A stretch of 64,000 nucleotides of DNA, from the NCBI GenBank assembly GCA_017430925.1, contig JAFRMA010000071.1, positions 16,394 through 80,393 of the forward strand, given 5' to 3'. The position numbers and the translations under genes were made by a program. This DNA is from Solobacterium sp. GTDB taxonomy: Bacteria; Bacillota_I; Bacilli_A; Erysipelotrichales; Erysipelotrichaceae. The notes under the pieces were generated by a model. The model made no database searches and had not been told where the DNA came from. It saw only the letters and a program-made list of their open reading frames with translations. Of this stretch, positions 8,885-17,811 are shown in pieces; positions within the stretch are counted from its first letter, which is position 1, and every line of letters starts with the position of its first letter.

Positions 8885-9973
8885 TTACTCCTTCACCGTT
8901 TTGCGGATAAAGGCTGCCAGTTCTCTTCCCATACGTTCATGGGACTTCGCAGACGGATGTCCGGCTGCCCCGAAGCCTTCCATCATCACGATCACCGGGA
9001 TGAACTCGAAACAGAAGAGTTTCTCGTCTCCTGTTTCTTCCTTGAGTTCATTGACCACATCACGGATCCGGTGATAGAGATAGTAATCGATCGATCCGAG
9101 GGAACAGATGATCACGGTATCGGGACCGTTCAGTTCACGTACTTTCTTCACGAATTCCTTATAGCGGTCATGGAACCAGAGTTCCATTCCTTCAACCGCA
9201 TTGAAATCCCGGTAGAAACGAATCGGATTGGCATCGTTTGTCCCGAGATTCAGGACGATGACATCATTCTTGTGTGTATGAAAATCCCACTTCGTGAGTT
9301 CCCTGCCGTGTTTTGTTTCATAGAGTTCATCGGTATATTCGTAGATATCTTCCATGGCATGCATAGGCCAGAGAGGATGTTCCGGCTTCGCTGCGTTGAT
9401 TCCGGATTCCGCGATCACGGACCACTCATATCCCAGTTCGCGGGCTGCCAGAGCTTCATAGGTGATCCATCCGTTTTCTTCCGATGTCTTGAACTCAAAA
9501 GAATTATTCGGTGATTCATTGCCGAAGCCGCAGGTAATGGAATCTCCGATGATCTCCATGACCGGTTTCTTTTCTTCCGGCAGGTCCAGGAATTCACCGT
9601 CGGTGACCACATCTGCCAGCCCCAGTTTCCCGCGGGCATTCTCCGAAAGCTTGATCAGACGCAGATCCACAGTCTTTTCTTCTTCACTTTCGTATACGGT
9701 GAGCCATTGTTCGGGTTCTCTGCATTCATGGCGGTATATGAGTTCATCACCAACTGCCGCCCCCAGACACGGCCAGTCTGCCGGAGGCTGAGGCATACCC
9801 GGCATCGCAGCGATTTGATCCGGCTCCGCATACACACGCACTTTGAGCGTTTTTCCGCGGAAACGGACAGTAATACCGGTACATGTCCAGTTCATGTAAA
9901 GAGCGTTCTTTTCCTCATCGTACAACGTTCTGCCGTGGATCCGGCATTTCGGTAAGAGTTCTTTTATCTTCAT
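8885..9973 (-). CDS. CE2-like SGNH/GDSL acetylesterase
   Basis: 362 residues in two domains. An N-terminal jelly-roll (about 1-130, including MNWTCTGITVRFRGKTLKV) is followed by an SGNH hydrolase domain with GDSIT (Ser145), LGTNDAN and a C-terminal GHPS with His339. This order is that of carbohydrate esterase family 2, which deacetylates xylan, mannan and glucans. The usual Asp two or three residues before the His is absent (GAAGHPS), as in those CE2 members thought to work with a Ser-His dyad. No signal peptide is seen, so it acts on imported sugars. Three bases separate it from the kinase gene, and its start overlaps the Nif3-like stop by four bases, so translation is coupled. Confidence 0.85.
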   Translation of the reverse strand: MKIKELLPKCRIHGRTLYDEEKNALYMNWTCTGITVRFRGKTLKVRVYAEPDQIAAMPGMPQPPADWPCLGAAVGDELIYRHECREPEQWLTVYESEEEKTVDLRLIKLSENARGKLGLADVVTDGEFLDLPEEKKPVMEIIGDSITCGFGNESPNNSFEFKTSEENGWITYEALAARELGYEWSVIAESGINAAKPEHPLWPMHAMEDIYEYTDELYETKHGRELTKWDFHTHKNDVIVLNLGTNDANPIRFYRDFNAVEGMELWFHDRYKEFVKKVRELNGPDTVIICSLGSIDYYLYHRIRDVVNELKEETGDEKLFCFEFIPVIVMMEGFGAAGHPSAKSHERMGRELAAFIRKTVKE

Positions 9974-10839
9974 CCGTGATTTCCTCCTTTGACGATAAAT
10001 CCATACATATCCCTGCTGGGCACATAATGAACCGGTACTTCTGTTACCAGATCACCCAGCCAGTCTTTCATATAACGCATACCCAGTTCTTCCCAGTTGA
10101 AGTGACCGATATTGATCACTGCCTTGGTCTTCCCCAGTTCTACAGCGTCACGTACATAGGAGAGTGTTGTCCAGTCAATCACTTCTCCCGGCAGGATCAC
10201 ATCTGCCTTCTTTTCCAAAGTTTCAATGACCTTTACGGAGTATTCGCCTGCCGTTCCGTCTTTCTTCTTGTAGTTCATCGGATAGAGATGGCCGACGAAC
10301 GCAATTCTGGAAACGACCGCATCCGGATCACCGACATACCGCAGTCCGTTGAGACCGATCTTTTCAATGATCTCTTCACATAGTTCTCTCAGTGTCTCCG
10401 GTTCAATTGTCACAAGATAATGTCCGAACAGAACACTGTCGGGGTCAAGTACAGCCTTGTCTTCCCAGCCCAGGTATTTCAGCACACCGGTAAAGATGGA
10501 ATCCGGACGATGCGCGTGCATATGATCGTGGTCTCTCCAGATACAGATACCGTGTTCATCAATCAATGCTTTCTTCTCTTCGTAGACCGTATTCTCAAAA
10601 TCTTCAAACCACCCGTCTTTATCCGCGGATGTATAGAACGTCGGTTCGTGTACAACAATGAGATTCGCGCCGAGTTCGATTGCTTTACGCAGCACATGGA
10701 TATTGGGTGTCAGCGCACATACGACACCTGTGCACTCTGCTTCCGGATCACCGGCCTTGTAATCATCACAGCCTGCGTATTCTGCCGGAAACTGCGGATG
10801 ATATGCCAGGATCTTTTCGATTACTTCTCTGTTTTTCAT
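9970..10839 (-). CDS. Nif3-like dinuclear metal protein
   Basis: 289 residues of the NIF3/YbgI family (often called GTP cyclohydrolase I type 2-like). The N-terminal block ANLIVVHEPTFYTS and the DHDHMHAHRPD segment carry the His and Glu residues that bind two metal ions, and a late IGHFNWEELGMRYM supplies another His/Glu pair. The biochemical role of the family is uncertain; hydrolase activity has been suggested. It is unusual to find it inside a sugar esterase operon: it overlaps the CE2-like gene by ATGA and lies 21 bases after the sialate esterase. A metal-dependent hydrolase of a sugar derivative is a fair inference, not shown. Confidence 0.8.
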   Translation of the reverse strand: MKNREVIEKILAYHPQFPAEYAGCDDYKAGDPEAECTGVVCALTPNIHVLRKAIELGANLIVVHEPTFYTSADKDGWFEDFENTVYEEKKALIDEHGICIWRDHDHMHAHRPDSIFTGVLKYLGWEDKAVLDPDSVLFGHYLVTIEPETLRELCEEIIEKIGLNGLRYVGDPDAVVSRIAFVGHLYPMNYKKKDGTAGEYSVKVIETLEKKADVILPGEVIDWTTLSYVRDAVELGKTKAVINIGHFNWEELGMRYMKDWLGDLVTEVPVHYVPSRDMYGFIVKGGNHG

Positions 10840-10860
10840 CTTCCCTCTTCTGTGTAATAT

Positions 10861-12393
10861 CTAAAGACTGCAGGTAAATCCGTAAACCGGATCCCCTTCG
10901 GAATTGAACAATTTAGCGACACAATAGTTTTCTTCACAATACCGGATCTGTATCTCCGGTTCGTTCCTGAAATTCCCTTTCAGAACCAGATGTTCACCGG
11001 TTACTTCCGCTTCGTATTCCAGCGATCTTTCCCCGGCGTACAGGAAGAGATCCTGGTGAAGGTCTCCGCGGATGTGTAATCCTTCCGCATGGTCAAACGT
11101 GAATTCTATACAGTCTTCACCACGCTTCACCGAAGATAATGACGGACAATCGCCGATATACTTGTCATTCCCGTAGACATGTCTCATGACACTTCGTCCG
11201 AGACGTTCACCGACAAGTCTCTTATGACGGGGATGGATGTTAAACTCTTCTCCGGCATCCAGGATACAGATATCATGAACATCTGCCAGTTCCAGGGAAA
11301 CCTTGTGCTGCAGATGACGCATTTCCGCGTACTTCTTCGCACCGGTGATTCCGACACCGCGGAACGGAGCCAGTTCAACCTGGAAGAACGGAAGTTCTTC
11401 AGCCCAGAGTCTGCGCCAGCTTTGAATCATTGTCTTCATACTTTCGTCGTAGAAGTCTGCCCAGTCACGCGCGTCATCGTCTTCTCCCTGATACCAGAGG
11501 AAGCCCTTCAGCGCATACGGAGCCACCCGCTTCAGCATCATCTCATATAACCCGGAGGGTCTTGTGGCAGAGCGCGGTGCGATTGGATATGTCCCCCAGA
11601 TACTGATATCCGGTTTTGGCAGATTCCCCAGATTCTTGAAGAATTCTGTCATATCCTCACCCATCATGAACCTGTCGTTGAATTCTCTCTGTTTTTCATC
11701 CGGTACAGGTACAGGCAGTTCCGAAGTCTCAATATACTTCCGCCAGTCGATCTGACTGCAGTTGTTTTCATATTCTTCCAATACCGGTGATAGTTTTTCG
11801 TTATTCTTCAGGTCTTCCATCGCTGTCCACGCAGATGCCGGTGTGCCGCCCCAGTTACAACCGATGATTCCCACCGGCACTCTCAGTTCTTTCCTCAGGA
11901 TCCTTGCCATGTATGCGCCGACAGCCGAAAACATGATCTTATTTGACGGTCCTTCCCAGCGTCTCCAGAATCCCTGTTCGGGAACAGGTTCCTTCTCCAG
12001 ATAGCCCAGGAACGGTGTCTGCGGGAAACAGAAGAAACGCAGGTCAGGATCGTCTTCTGAATTCTTCATTTCTTCCGCGTCCACGTCATATTTCATGATG
12101 AATTCCATGTTGGATTGTCCGCCCGCAAGCCAGACTTCTCCTACCGCAATATCCGTGAACTGCAGTACTTCACCGGTAACTTTGGAAGCGACTTTCAACG
12201 TGATTCCGGTTCCCGGCTCCTGCGGCGGAAGCACAACCTTCCAGAATCCGTTATCCGTGTTTGCGCACACACGATCTTCTCCCAGTTCAACGAGGATCTC
12301 GTCATCCGCAGCGCTTCTGCCCCATACCGGGATCTCCTTGTGCTGCTGGAAGACCATGTGTTCTCCGAATATTTCAGCTAGTTGTAATTTCAT
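10861..12393 (-). CDS. Sialate O-acetylesterase family (SASA domain) protein
   Basis: 510 residues. An N-terminal beta domain (MVFQQHKEIPVWG) is followed by WLAGGQSNMEF with Ser94, GCNWGGTPASAW, LWYQGEDD and the late FNIHPRHK block holding the catalytic His. These are the signature blocks of the sialate 9-O-acetylesterase family, which also contains plant-polysaccharide acetylesterases. No signal peptide, so probably cytoplasmic. No sialic acid catabolic genes occur in the window, so deacetylation of xylo- or manno-oligosaccharides is as likely as sialic acid. Located 11 bases downstream of the broken alpha/beta hydrolase gene in the same operon; ribosome site AGGAGG in front of the ATG. Confidence 0.9.
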   Translation of the reverse strand: MKLQLAEIFGEHMVFQQHKEIPVWGRSAADDEILVELGEDRVCANTDNGFWKVVLPPQEPGTGITLKVASKVTGEVLQFTDIAVGEVWLAGGQSNMEFIMKYDVDAEEMKNSEDDPDLRFFCFPQTPFLGYLEKEPVPEQGFWRRWEGPSNKIMFSAVGAYMARILRKELRVPVGIIGCNWGGTPASAWTAMEDLKNNEKLSPVLEEYENNCSQIDWRKYIETSELPVPVPDEKQREFNDRFMMGEDMTEFFKNLGNLPKPDISIWGTYPIAPRSATRPSGLYEMMLKRVAPYALKGFLWYQGEDDDARDWADFYDESMKTMIQSWRRLWAEELPFFQVELAPFRGVGITGAKKYAEMRHLQHKVSLELADVHDICILDAGEEFNIHPRHKRLVGERLGRSVMRHVYGNDKYIGDCPSLSSVKRGEDCIEFTFDHAEGLHIRGDLHQDLFLYAGERSLEYEAEVTGEHLVLKGNFRNEPEIQIRYCEENYCVAKLFNSEGDPVYGFTCSL

Positions 12394-12404
12394 ATTTCTT
12401 CCTC

Positions 12405-13266
12405 CTAGAGTATTCTTCCTTCAACATCCTTGAAGAAACGGTCACAATCTCTTGCGGTAAGCTCCGGCATTTCATCGGCACCGCCGTGTCCGAGATGCTG
12501 GTACATCAGGTATTGTGCTCCTGGAATGGCTTTGGCAACTTCCAGGGCTGCTTCCGGTGTCGCAAGAGGATCCAGCCCTCCTTCCCAGATCAGTATCGGG
12601 AAAGATATTTCGTGAAGTCTTTCAATCAGTTCTTCCTGGCTCTTTGCCTTACATCCGGTCATATCTCCCAGCATAGGCAAGGCAAAATTCTTCTTTCTTT
12701 CTGTGCATCAGGATATCCAGATGTTCCTCAAAGTTTTCTTTTCTTCTCTTAAGTCTCTGCGGATTCTCCGTAGGCCAGTTTTCGATCCAGGCAACCCGGG
12801 AGAGTACTTCTTTATTCCCGACGTATTCTTCCGCATGATCACGCATCTTCTTCAGCGGACCGGGCAGGTCTCTCTCCTCGTGGTATTGGGTGATTCCGTC
12901 ACAGCAGACGTAGGCACGGATCAGTTCCGGCTTATGGAAGGCAATATACCAGGCCGCCCAGTTTCCGTGGGATATTCCTGTATAGTAAAACGATTTGATA
13001 CCCATGACTTCCGCAAATGCCATCAAATCTTCACCCCAGACTTCGGCATAGTCTCTTAACGTTTCATCATAGATATGTTCAGATTCACCGTATCCTCTCA
13101 TATACACGAGGAAGCAGTGATAATCATACGGAGGCTGTCCCAGTAAAGCCATGTGGGAGTCCTTGAAGAAGAAGTTCTGTGTTGACAAGAGATACTTATC
13201 TCCGCTTCCGTATTCACGGTAAGCCAGCGTAATACCATTTACTTTTACAGTCTTGATTTCATGCAT
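12405..13266 (-). pseudogene. Alpha/beta hydrolase, broken by a one-base frameshift
   Basis: Two overlapping minus-strand frames (13266-12649 and the frame ending at 12405) together make one alpha/beta hydrolase of about 285 residues. The first part begins MHEIKTVKVNGITLAYREYG and holds the nucleophile elbow GISHGN; the second holds the acid (WEGGLDPLA) and the His (QHLGHGG). The break falls in a run of four T on the coding strand (plus positions 12684-12687). With three T the frames join as KKEEFALPMLGDMTG. As read, the nucleophile is cut off from the other catalytic residues, so the gene would be inactive. It is first in the minus-strand sugar operon. It is either a young mutation or a sequencing error. 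Confidence 0.8.
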
Positions 13267-13414
13267 GATGGTTCCTCATTTCTGTATCTGTTTCAAGCAT
13301 AACAAAGCCTGTATATAAAAGAATTCAAATAAAAATTCTCTGTTTATAAATTTCTATTCTTTCTTTTTTTTGGAAATTCAGCATACATATTTACAAGGAT
13401 TTTCCCTGTGTTCT

Positions 13415-13423
13415 TGGGATAAT
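13415..13423 (+). promoter_or_regulatory. Extended -10 promoter of the ABC ATPase gene
   Basis: TGGGATAAT fits an extended -10 element (TGn followed by GATAAT). No good -35 lies 17 bases upstream, as expected for this promoter type. Transcription would start near 13430 and leave a leader of about 155 bases. Confidence 0.5.
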
Positions 13424-13429
13424 GAACAT

Positions 13430-13586
13430 AGAAAACTGCGCTCCACCGAAACAGGCGGTAAAGAAAAGGAGGAATACCGTGGCTCGCGGGTCAGCATTGT
13501 GGAGACGTGCTGAGAATGTCTCATATCTTTATGTCGGTATGAGATGAGACAGGAAAGCGGAGGCGGAACTGTCAGAGCGGTCAAGA
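13430..13586 (+). promoter_or_regulatory. Structured 5' leader of the ABC ATPase gene (candidate cis-regulatory RNA)
   Basis: The leader can form several helices: CTCC/GGAG (13441-13444 with 13468-13471) enclosing ACCG/CGGT (13445-13448 with 13456-13459); TCAGCA/TGCTGA (13491-13496 with 13508-13513); and GTCTCAT/ATGAGAC (13518-13524 with 13544-13550). A further helix GACAG/CTGTC (13548-13552 with 13569-13573) shares bases with the third one, so the two exclude each other at their ends. The GGAGG at 13559-13563 sits in the loop of that last helix, 23 bases before the start codon; only a weak GAGCGG stands at normal spacing. The layout suggests translational control. I do not recognise the motif as a known riboswitch. 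Confidence 0.45.
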
Positions 13587-14783
13587 ATGTCTAGTATAAC
13601 ATTAAAGAACATTAAGAAGATCTATCCGATCACAGCAGATGAAGTAAAATCCCGGAAGAAAGCAAAGAAACCGCAGGAAACTGCGCCGGCAGAAGGTTTT
13701 GTCCCGAATCTGCAGATCACCGATGAAGGTGTTGTGGCTGTACAGGAATTTAATCTTGAAATCAAAGATAAGGAATTCGTCGTACTTGTAGGACCTTCCG
13801 GATGCGGTAAGTCAACAACACTGCGTATGATTGCAGGTCTGGAAGAAATCACTTCCGGTGAATTGTATATCGGAGATGTCCTGTCCAACGTCATTGCGCC
13901 GAGAGACCGGAACATTGCGATGGTTTTCCAGAACTATTCCCTTTATCCGCATATGACGGTCTATGATAACATGGCGTTCTCTCTGAAACTGGCGAAGATG
14001 CCGAAAGATGAGATCGACAAGAAAGTACGCGAAGCAGCCAAGACCCTGGAGATCACCCAGATTCTGGACAGACTGCCTAAAGCTCTTTCCGGCGGTCAGA
14101 GACAGCGTGTCGCTATCGGACGTGCAATCGTCAGACAGCCGCAGGTCATCCTGATGGATGAGCCTTTGTCCAACCTGGATGCCAAATTACGTGGTCAGAT
14201 GCGTTCAGAGATCATCAAGCTTCGTAAGAAGATCGATACAACCTTTGTCTACGTTACTCATGACCAGGTGGAAGCCATGACCCTTGGAGACCGTATCGTT
14301 GTCATGAAAGACGGCTTTATCCAGCAGGTAGGTGCACCGCAGGAAGTCTTCAATCATCCTGTTAACACATTCGTCGCAGGCTTTATCGGTACACCGCAGA
14401 TCAACTTCTTCCATCATGTGCCGATGACCAGGAAAGACGGTGACTACTACATCACGATCCAGGGTCTGGATATCAAACTGGATGACAAGCACCAGAAAAC
14501 CCTGAAAGAAAAGAATTATCCGGAATGTGAGGTCATTGTCGGCGTACGTCCTGTCCATGTGGAAATGGCAGACCAGGGTTTCAGCGGTGAGATCGAAGTA
14601 TCCGAAATGATGGGCAGTGAGGTACATCTCCACATTAATATGAACGGTGATGATATCGTAGCTGTTATTCCTACAGCAAATCTGGATCTGGACAAGGTTG
14701 AGATCGGTGAGAAGTTTACATTTAACTTCAATCCGAGATTACTTCATGTCTTCAATGCTGAGACAGAAGAGAACGTGATCTAA
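13587..14783 (+). CDS. ugpC: Sugar ABC transporter ATP-binding protein (UgpC/MsmX/MsmK type)
   Basis: 398 residues. It energises CUT1-type sugar importers from the cytoplasmic face. Walker [10 protein letters not shown] is near residue 74, Q-loop in [19 protein letters not shown], signature [10 protein letters not shown], Walker [14 protein letters not shown] and H-loop [12 protein letters not shown], followed by the TOBE-type regulatory domain ([10 protein letters not shown] onward). A lysine-rich insert at about residues 20-50 between the first strand and [12 protein letters not shown] is seen in many clostridial homologues. No permease or binding-protein gene is close by, so it is an orphan ATPase of the kind that serves several importers. 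It has its own promoter, a structured leader and a strong terminator. Confidence 0.92.
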   Translation: MSSITLKNIKKIYPITADEVKSRKKAKKPQETAPAEGFVPNLQITDEGVVAVQEFNLEIKDKEFVVLVGPSGCGKSTTLRMIAGLEEITSGELYIGDVLSNVIAPRDRNIAMVFQNYSLYPHMTVYDNMAFSLKLAKMPKDEIDKKVREAAKTLEITQILDRLPKALSGGQRQRVAIGRAIVRQPQVILMDEPLSNLDAKLRGQMRSEIIKLRKKIDTTFVYVTHDQVEAMTLGDRIVVMKDGFIQQVGAPQEVFNHPVNTFVAGFIGTPQINFFHHVPMTRKDGDYYITIQGLDIKLDDKHQKTLKEKNYPECEVIVGVRPVHVEMADQGFSGEIEVSEMMGSEVHLHINMNGDDIVAVIPTANLDLDKVEIGEKFTFNFNPRLLHVFNAETEENVI

Positions 14784-14792
14784 AACATAAAG

Positions 14793-14816
14793 GTCCATAC
14801 AGTGTATGGACTTTTT
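14793..14816 (+). terminator. Rho-independent terminator of the ABC ATPase gene
   Basis: A perfect eight-pair stem GTCCATAC/GTATGGAC with a three-base loop is followed by five T. The ribosome site of the next gene begins only three bases later, so read-through may be allowed. Confidence 0.88.
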
Positions 14817-14827
14817 CAGGAGGAACT

Positions 14828-15790
14828 ATGTATCAGAAGAATTATGAGGAATTAGCCAGGTGTATACAGGAAGATGCGGTGATCATCCCTGTCGCAAGAC
14901 ATAGAAAACCGGACGGGACGATGAATGTCGAACAGAACCTGAAAACCTGGAATGATGCGGTCAAAAGGTTTATCCAGACACCGTTGTGGCCAGAGGGACA
15001 GACACCGGGATACGATGACCGGGATCCTCTTCAGCCGGAACCATCCCTGATTTTCGTGCCGGGACAGAATACGGAAGAAAAGAGAGGAACGATCATCGTC
15101 AGCTGCGGCGGAGGTTTCGAGACCAGAACCGGATGCGAAGGATTCAACGTTGCGGAATACTTCTCCAGACATGGGTTTAATACAGCGATCCTCACTTATC
15201 GTCTTAAGCCTTACGGAAGAAAAGATGCCCTGCTGGATATCCAGAGAGCGATCCGTATGATCCGCAGCAAGAAAGATGAATTCGGTGTAACGGATAAAGT
15301 TGTATGTATGGGCTTCTCCGCAGGTGGTATGTTGTCCGGGAATGCGGCAACACACTTTGACTCCGGAGATCCGCAGGCACAGGATCCTGTGGAAAGAGAG
15401 TCCTGCCGTCCTGACGGTGCTGTATTAGGCTACGGAGCATTCGCGTTTGCGGGTCTTCCCGGAGGATTCTTTGTGGATCCTTTCTCCAATGTGATCCGCA
15501 ACCCGTTCTTTGCGGATAAAGAAGAACTGTTCTATTATTCGCCGGAAGTGAACATCACGCGGGAAACACCTCCGTTCTTCATCTGGCAGACAAACAGTGA
15601 TGATCCGCGGAATTCCTTTACTCTCGGGCAGGCACTGACGGCTGCAGGTATTCCCTTTGAGATGCATCTGTTCCCGGAGGGTGTACATGGTCTGGCGCTG
15701 GCAGACGGCAGGAACGATCTCGGGATGAATGTGCCGCAGACAGCGAAATGGGCAGAACTTTGTACTGGCTGGCTGGACAAGATTCTATAA
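14828..15790 (+). CDS. Alpha/beta hydrolase (acetyl-esterase-like)
   Basis: 320 residues. IIVSCGGGFETRTG is the oxyanion region, and VVCMGFSAGGM carries the nucleophile elbow GFSAGG in the middle of the protein. GVHGLAL near the C-terminus supplies the His, and QTNSDDPRN the likely Asp. The pattern matches BD-FAE/Axe-type esterases that deacetylate xylo-oligosaccharides. No signal peptide. The ribosome site AGGAGG stands at 14819-14824. It lies just after the terminator of the ABC ATPase gene, so it is probably expressed from read-through or from its own weak promoter. Another member of the window's large set of sugar esterases. Confidence 0.85.
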   Translation: MYQKNYEELARCIQEDAVIIPVARHRKPDGTMNVEQNLKTWNDAVKRFIQTPLWPEGQTPGYDDRDPLQPEPSLIFVPGQNTEEKRGTIIVSCGGGFETRTGCEGFNVAEYFSRHGFNTAILTYRLKPYGRKDALLDIQRAIRMIRSKKDEFGVTDKVVCMGFSAGGMLSGNAATHFDSGDPQAQDPVERESCRPDGAVLGYGAFAFAGLPGGFFVDPFSNVIRNPFFADKEELFYYSPEVNITRETPPFFIWQTNSDDPRNSFTLGQALTAAGIPFEMHLFPEGVHGLALADGRNDLGMNVPQTAKWAELCTGWLDKIL

Positions 15791-15813
15791 GTTTATTCCT
15801 ATACAGATAAGAT

Positions 15814-15836
15814 AAAGGTTCCTCAAAGGAACCTTT
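15814..15836. terminator. Bidirectional terminator between the esterase and TfoX genes
   Basis: A perfect ten-pair stem AAAGGTTCCT/AGGAACCTTT with a CAA loop lies between two convergent genes and touches the TfoX stop codon. The flanks are T-rich in both directions, but only moderately. Confidence 0.75.
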
Positions 15837-16162
15837 CATTTCTTCTTCGTCTTTCTTTCCGGGAGTTCATCCCACATCTCTTCAATCATTTCCTGCAGAG
15901 TATCTCTGTCCTCCAGGATCGTACATACCAGCATCTCCTTTGCGCCTTCGTACGGCAATGCCAGATAACTGTCCGGCATATATTTCTTACTGGTTTCCGT
16001 AACCCGGATCAGTAACTCTCCGGACTCATAGATACCTCCGAAGATCCGGTCGTTATAGTAGAAGATATAACCTCCCATCATGCCGATCTGCCGTATTCCC
16101 GGTAATCCGCGCAGCTGGTCCATGACATATTCCATCATGTGTTTATTCTGTTCTTTTCCCAT
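15836..16162 (-). CDS. TfoX/Sxy N-terminal domain protein
   Basis: 108 residues, the size of a stand-alone TfoX N-terminal domain. MMEYVMDQLRGLPGIRQIGMMGGYIFYYNDRIFGGIYESGELLIRV is the family core in which a Gly-Gly and an aromatic pair are conserved; the tail is a short Lys-rich end (ERKTKKK). In Gammaproteobacteria TfoX/Sxy induces competence, but single-domain copies in Firmicutes have no known role. Last gene of the operon headed by the WYL regulator; nine bases after the GNAT-YoaP stop. Its company of repair-like and detoxification genes suggests a stress role. Confidence 0.85.
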   Translation of the reverse strand: MGKEQNKHMMEYVMDQLRGLPGIRQIGMMGGYIFYYNDRIFGGIYESGELLIRVTETSKKYMPDSYLALPYEGAKEMLVCTILEDRDTLQEMIEEMWDELPERKTKKK

Positions 16163-16171
16163 GATTTACCT

Positions 16172-16918
16172 CTATTCCTCCAGTAATTTCAGGAACTTCT
16201 TATCGGACTGTATTTCATTTGTGACATAACTTCCGTCCTTGAACAGGGCGTAGGTAGTGACCGGTGACGGTGTATTCTGCGCCGTGATTCTGTCCTGAAT
16301 ATGCACAGAGCGGAACGGCACTCCGTGTGCTTTGGCTATCTCTTCAATTACCGGTACATATTTGGCTGTAAACGGACACTGGTGTGTGTAATACAGGACA
16401 TAACCGGTTTCTTCCGTATGCGGGTGTTTCGCGCATTCTCTGAACTTCGGAGACGGCGTTCCTGCCTCAAGGGGTAGATACCACAGCTGTATACCGTTAT
16501 CGGATTCATCTGCCACGGCAAACCCCTTATATTTCAGGAACTTGGGATCTGCCAGGAATCCCCTTTTCTTTGCGGAAGACAGGATACATAACCCGGTTTT
16601 CCCTTTCGCTTTACTGTCCTCGATACAATACCCAAGCAGGTCATTCGCATATCCATGTCCCTTAAACGAACCGGATACCCACAGACAATCAATATACATG
16701 TATTCCGGGGCTTCAACGGGGATCCATGCGTTCTCCGCCGGGATATACTCAATAAAGCATTTTCCTCTTTCCTTACTCTTCAGGAAAACAAGACCTTCAT
16801 CCAGTCTGTCTTTCAGCCAGGCTTTCTTGGAAGATACCTGGATATCCTTGTTGTTGGATATGGCACAGCAAATATGTTCCTGTTCAAGATTTTCTTTTGT
16901 GATCCGGATATATTCCAT
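16172..16918 (-). CDS. GNAT acetyltransferase with C-terminal YoaP-like domain
   Basis: 248 residues. The N-terminal GNAT fold has the acetyl-CoA segment in YIDCLWVSGSFKGHGYANDLL (strand 4, then the GxGxA-like loop). After about residue 150 comes a thioredoxin-like segment (TGYVLYYTHQCPFTAKYVPVIEEIAKAHG) and a C-terminal block VTTYALFKDGSYVTNEIQSDKKFLKLLE, typical of YoaP-like proteins. YoaP of Bacillus is an acetyltransferase of unknown substrate. The YTHQCPF segment has one Cys instead of a CxxC pair, so redox chemistry is unlikely. It lies 11 bases after the SPL gene in the same operon, so it may acetylate a toxic compound. Confidence 0.85.
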   Translation of the reverse strand: MEYIRITKENLEQEHICCAISNNKDIQVSSKKAWLKDRLDEGLVFLKSKERGKCFIEYIPAENAWIPVEAPEYMYIDCLWVSGSFKGHGYANDLLGYCIEDSKAKGKTGLCILSSAKKRGFLADPKFLKYKGFAVADESDNGIQLWYLPLEAGTPSPKFRECAKHPHTEETGYVLYYTHQCPFTAKYVPVIEEIAKAHGVPFRSVHIQDRITAQNTPSPVTTYALFKDGSYVTNEIQSDKKFLKLLEE

Positions 16919-16929
16919 AGTTCTTCTCC

Positions 16930-17808
16930 TTAGATGGCAAATAGATCAATTTGTTTGTATTTCTCCGGCAGTGTACGCATATACCGGAAACAATCTTCCG
17001 TCGTATACAGGATCTGATGTGTCTGACATACTTCCCGGAACAGCTTCATCAGTTTCTCTGCATTTGGACTTGGCAGTTCGTAGGCATCACCGTATACTTT
17101 CATGTATTTCTCTTTCATTCCCGGAAATTGTTTGTCCAGGGCTGCATAATAGTATTCCCGGTCTCCTTCTCTCAGGGTAAGTCCCATGTTGAAACAGAGA
17201 ATTCCCTTTACACCGGTACGTACACAGGCATCCAGGATCTGCCGGACATTCTCCTCCGTATCGTTGATATACGGCAGGATCGGGGTCATCCATACAACTG
17301 TGGGTATACCTCGTTCCTGTAAGATCCGAAGCACTTCGATTCTCCGCTTCGTATTACAGACCTCCGGTTCAATGATCCGGCACAGATCATCGTCATACGT
17401 CGTCAGGGTGATCTGTACGACACATTTCGTTTCCTTGTTTATTTCTTCCAGTAAATCAAGATCCCGGAGTATCCGGTCGGATTTTGTCTGAATCGCGGCG
17501 CCGAAGCCATACTGATGAATGATCTCCAGACATCTGCGGGTCAGACCAAGCTGTTCCTCACAGTGCATGTATGGATCCGACATGGACCCTGTACCGATCA
17601 TGGCCTTGTGTCTTTTGGACCGCAGGGCTTTCTCCAGAAGTTCCGGCGCGTTTCGTTTTACTTCGATATCTTCAAACGGGTGGGTAAACTGGTAACACTT
17701 ACTCCGGCTGTCACAGTAGATACATCCGTGGGAACATCCCCGGTAGATATTCATTCCGTACCAGCTGCCGCTGCCGGTCAACAATCCCTTCGCGTCGACA
17801 TAGTGCAT
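16930..17808 (-). CDS. SPL-family radical SAM protein
   Basis: 292 residues. The [4Fe-4S]/SAM motif is RGCSHGCIYCD (Cys25, Cys29, Cys32), followed by SMSDPYMHCEEQLGLTRRCLE, a block shared with spore photoproduct lyase and the Rv2578c-like group. It lacks the N-terminal part and the third catalytic Cys pattern of true spore photoproduct lyases, and no sporulation genes are near, so the substrate is unknown; nucleic acid repair is the usual guess. Three bases separate it from the GyrI-like gene, so the two are translated together. Confidence 0.88.
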   Translation of the reverse strand: MHYVDAKGLLTGSGSWYGMNIYRGCSHGCIYCDSRSKCYQFTHPFEDIEVKRNAPELLEKALRSKRHKAMIGTGSMSDPYMHCEEQLGLTRRCLEIIHQYGFGAAIQTKSDRILRDLDLLEEINKETKCVVQITLTTYDDDLCRIIEPEVCNTKRRIEVLRILQERGIPTVVWMTPILPYINDTEENVRQILDACVRTGVKGILCFNMGLTLREGDREYYYAALDKQFPGMKEKYMKVYGDAYELPSPNAEKLMKLFREVCQTHQILYTTEDCFRYMRTLPEKYKQIDLFAI

Positions 17809-17811
17809 GCG

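Noticed and set aside
13378..13584. 68-codon minus-strand frame upstream of the ABC ATPase
   Set aside because: It lies on the structured leader, has no ribosome site and encodes no recognisable protein; the helices explain the sequence better.
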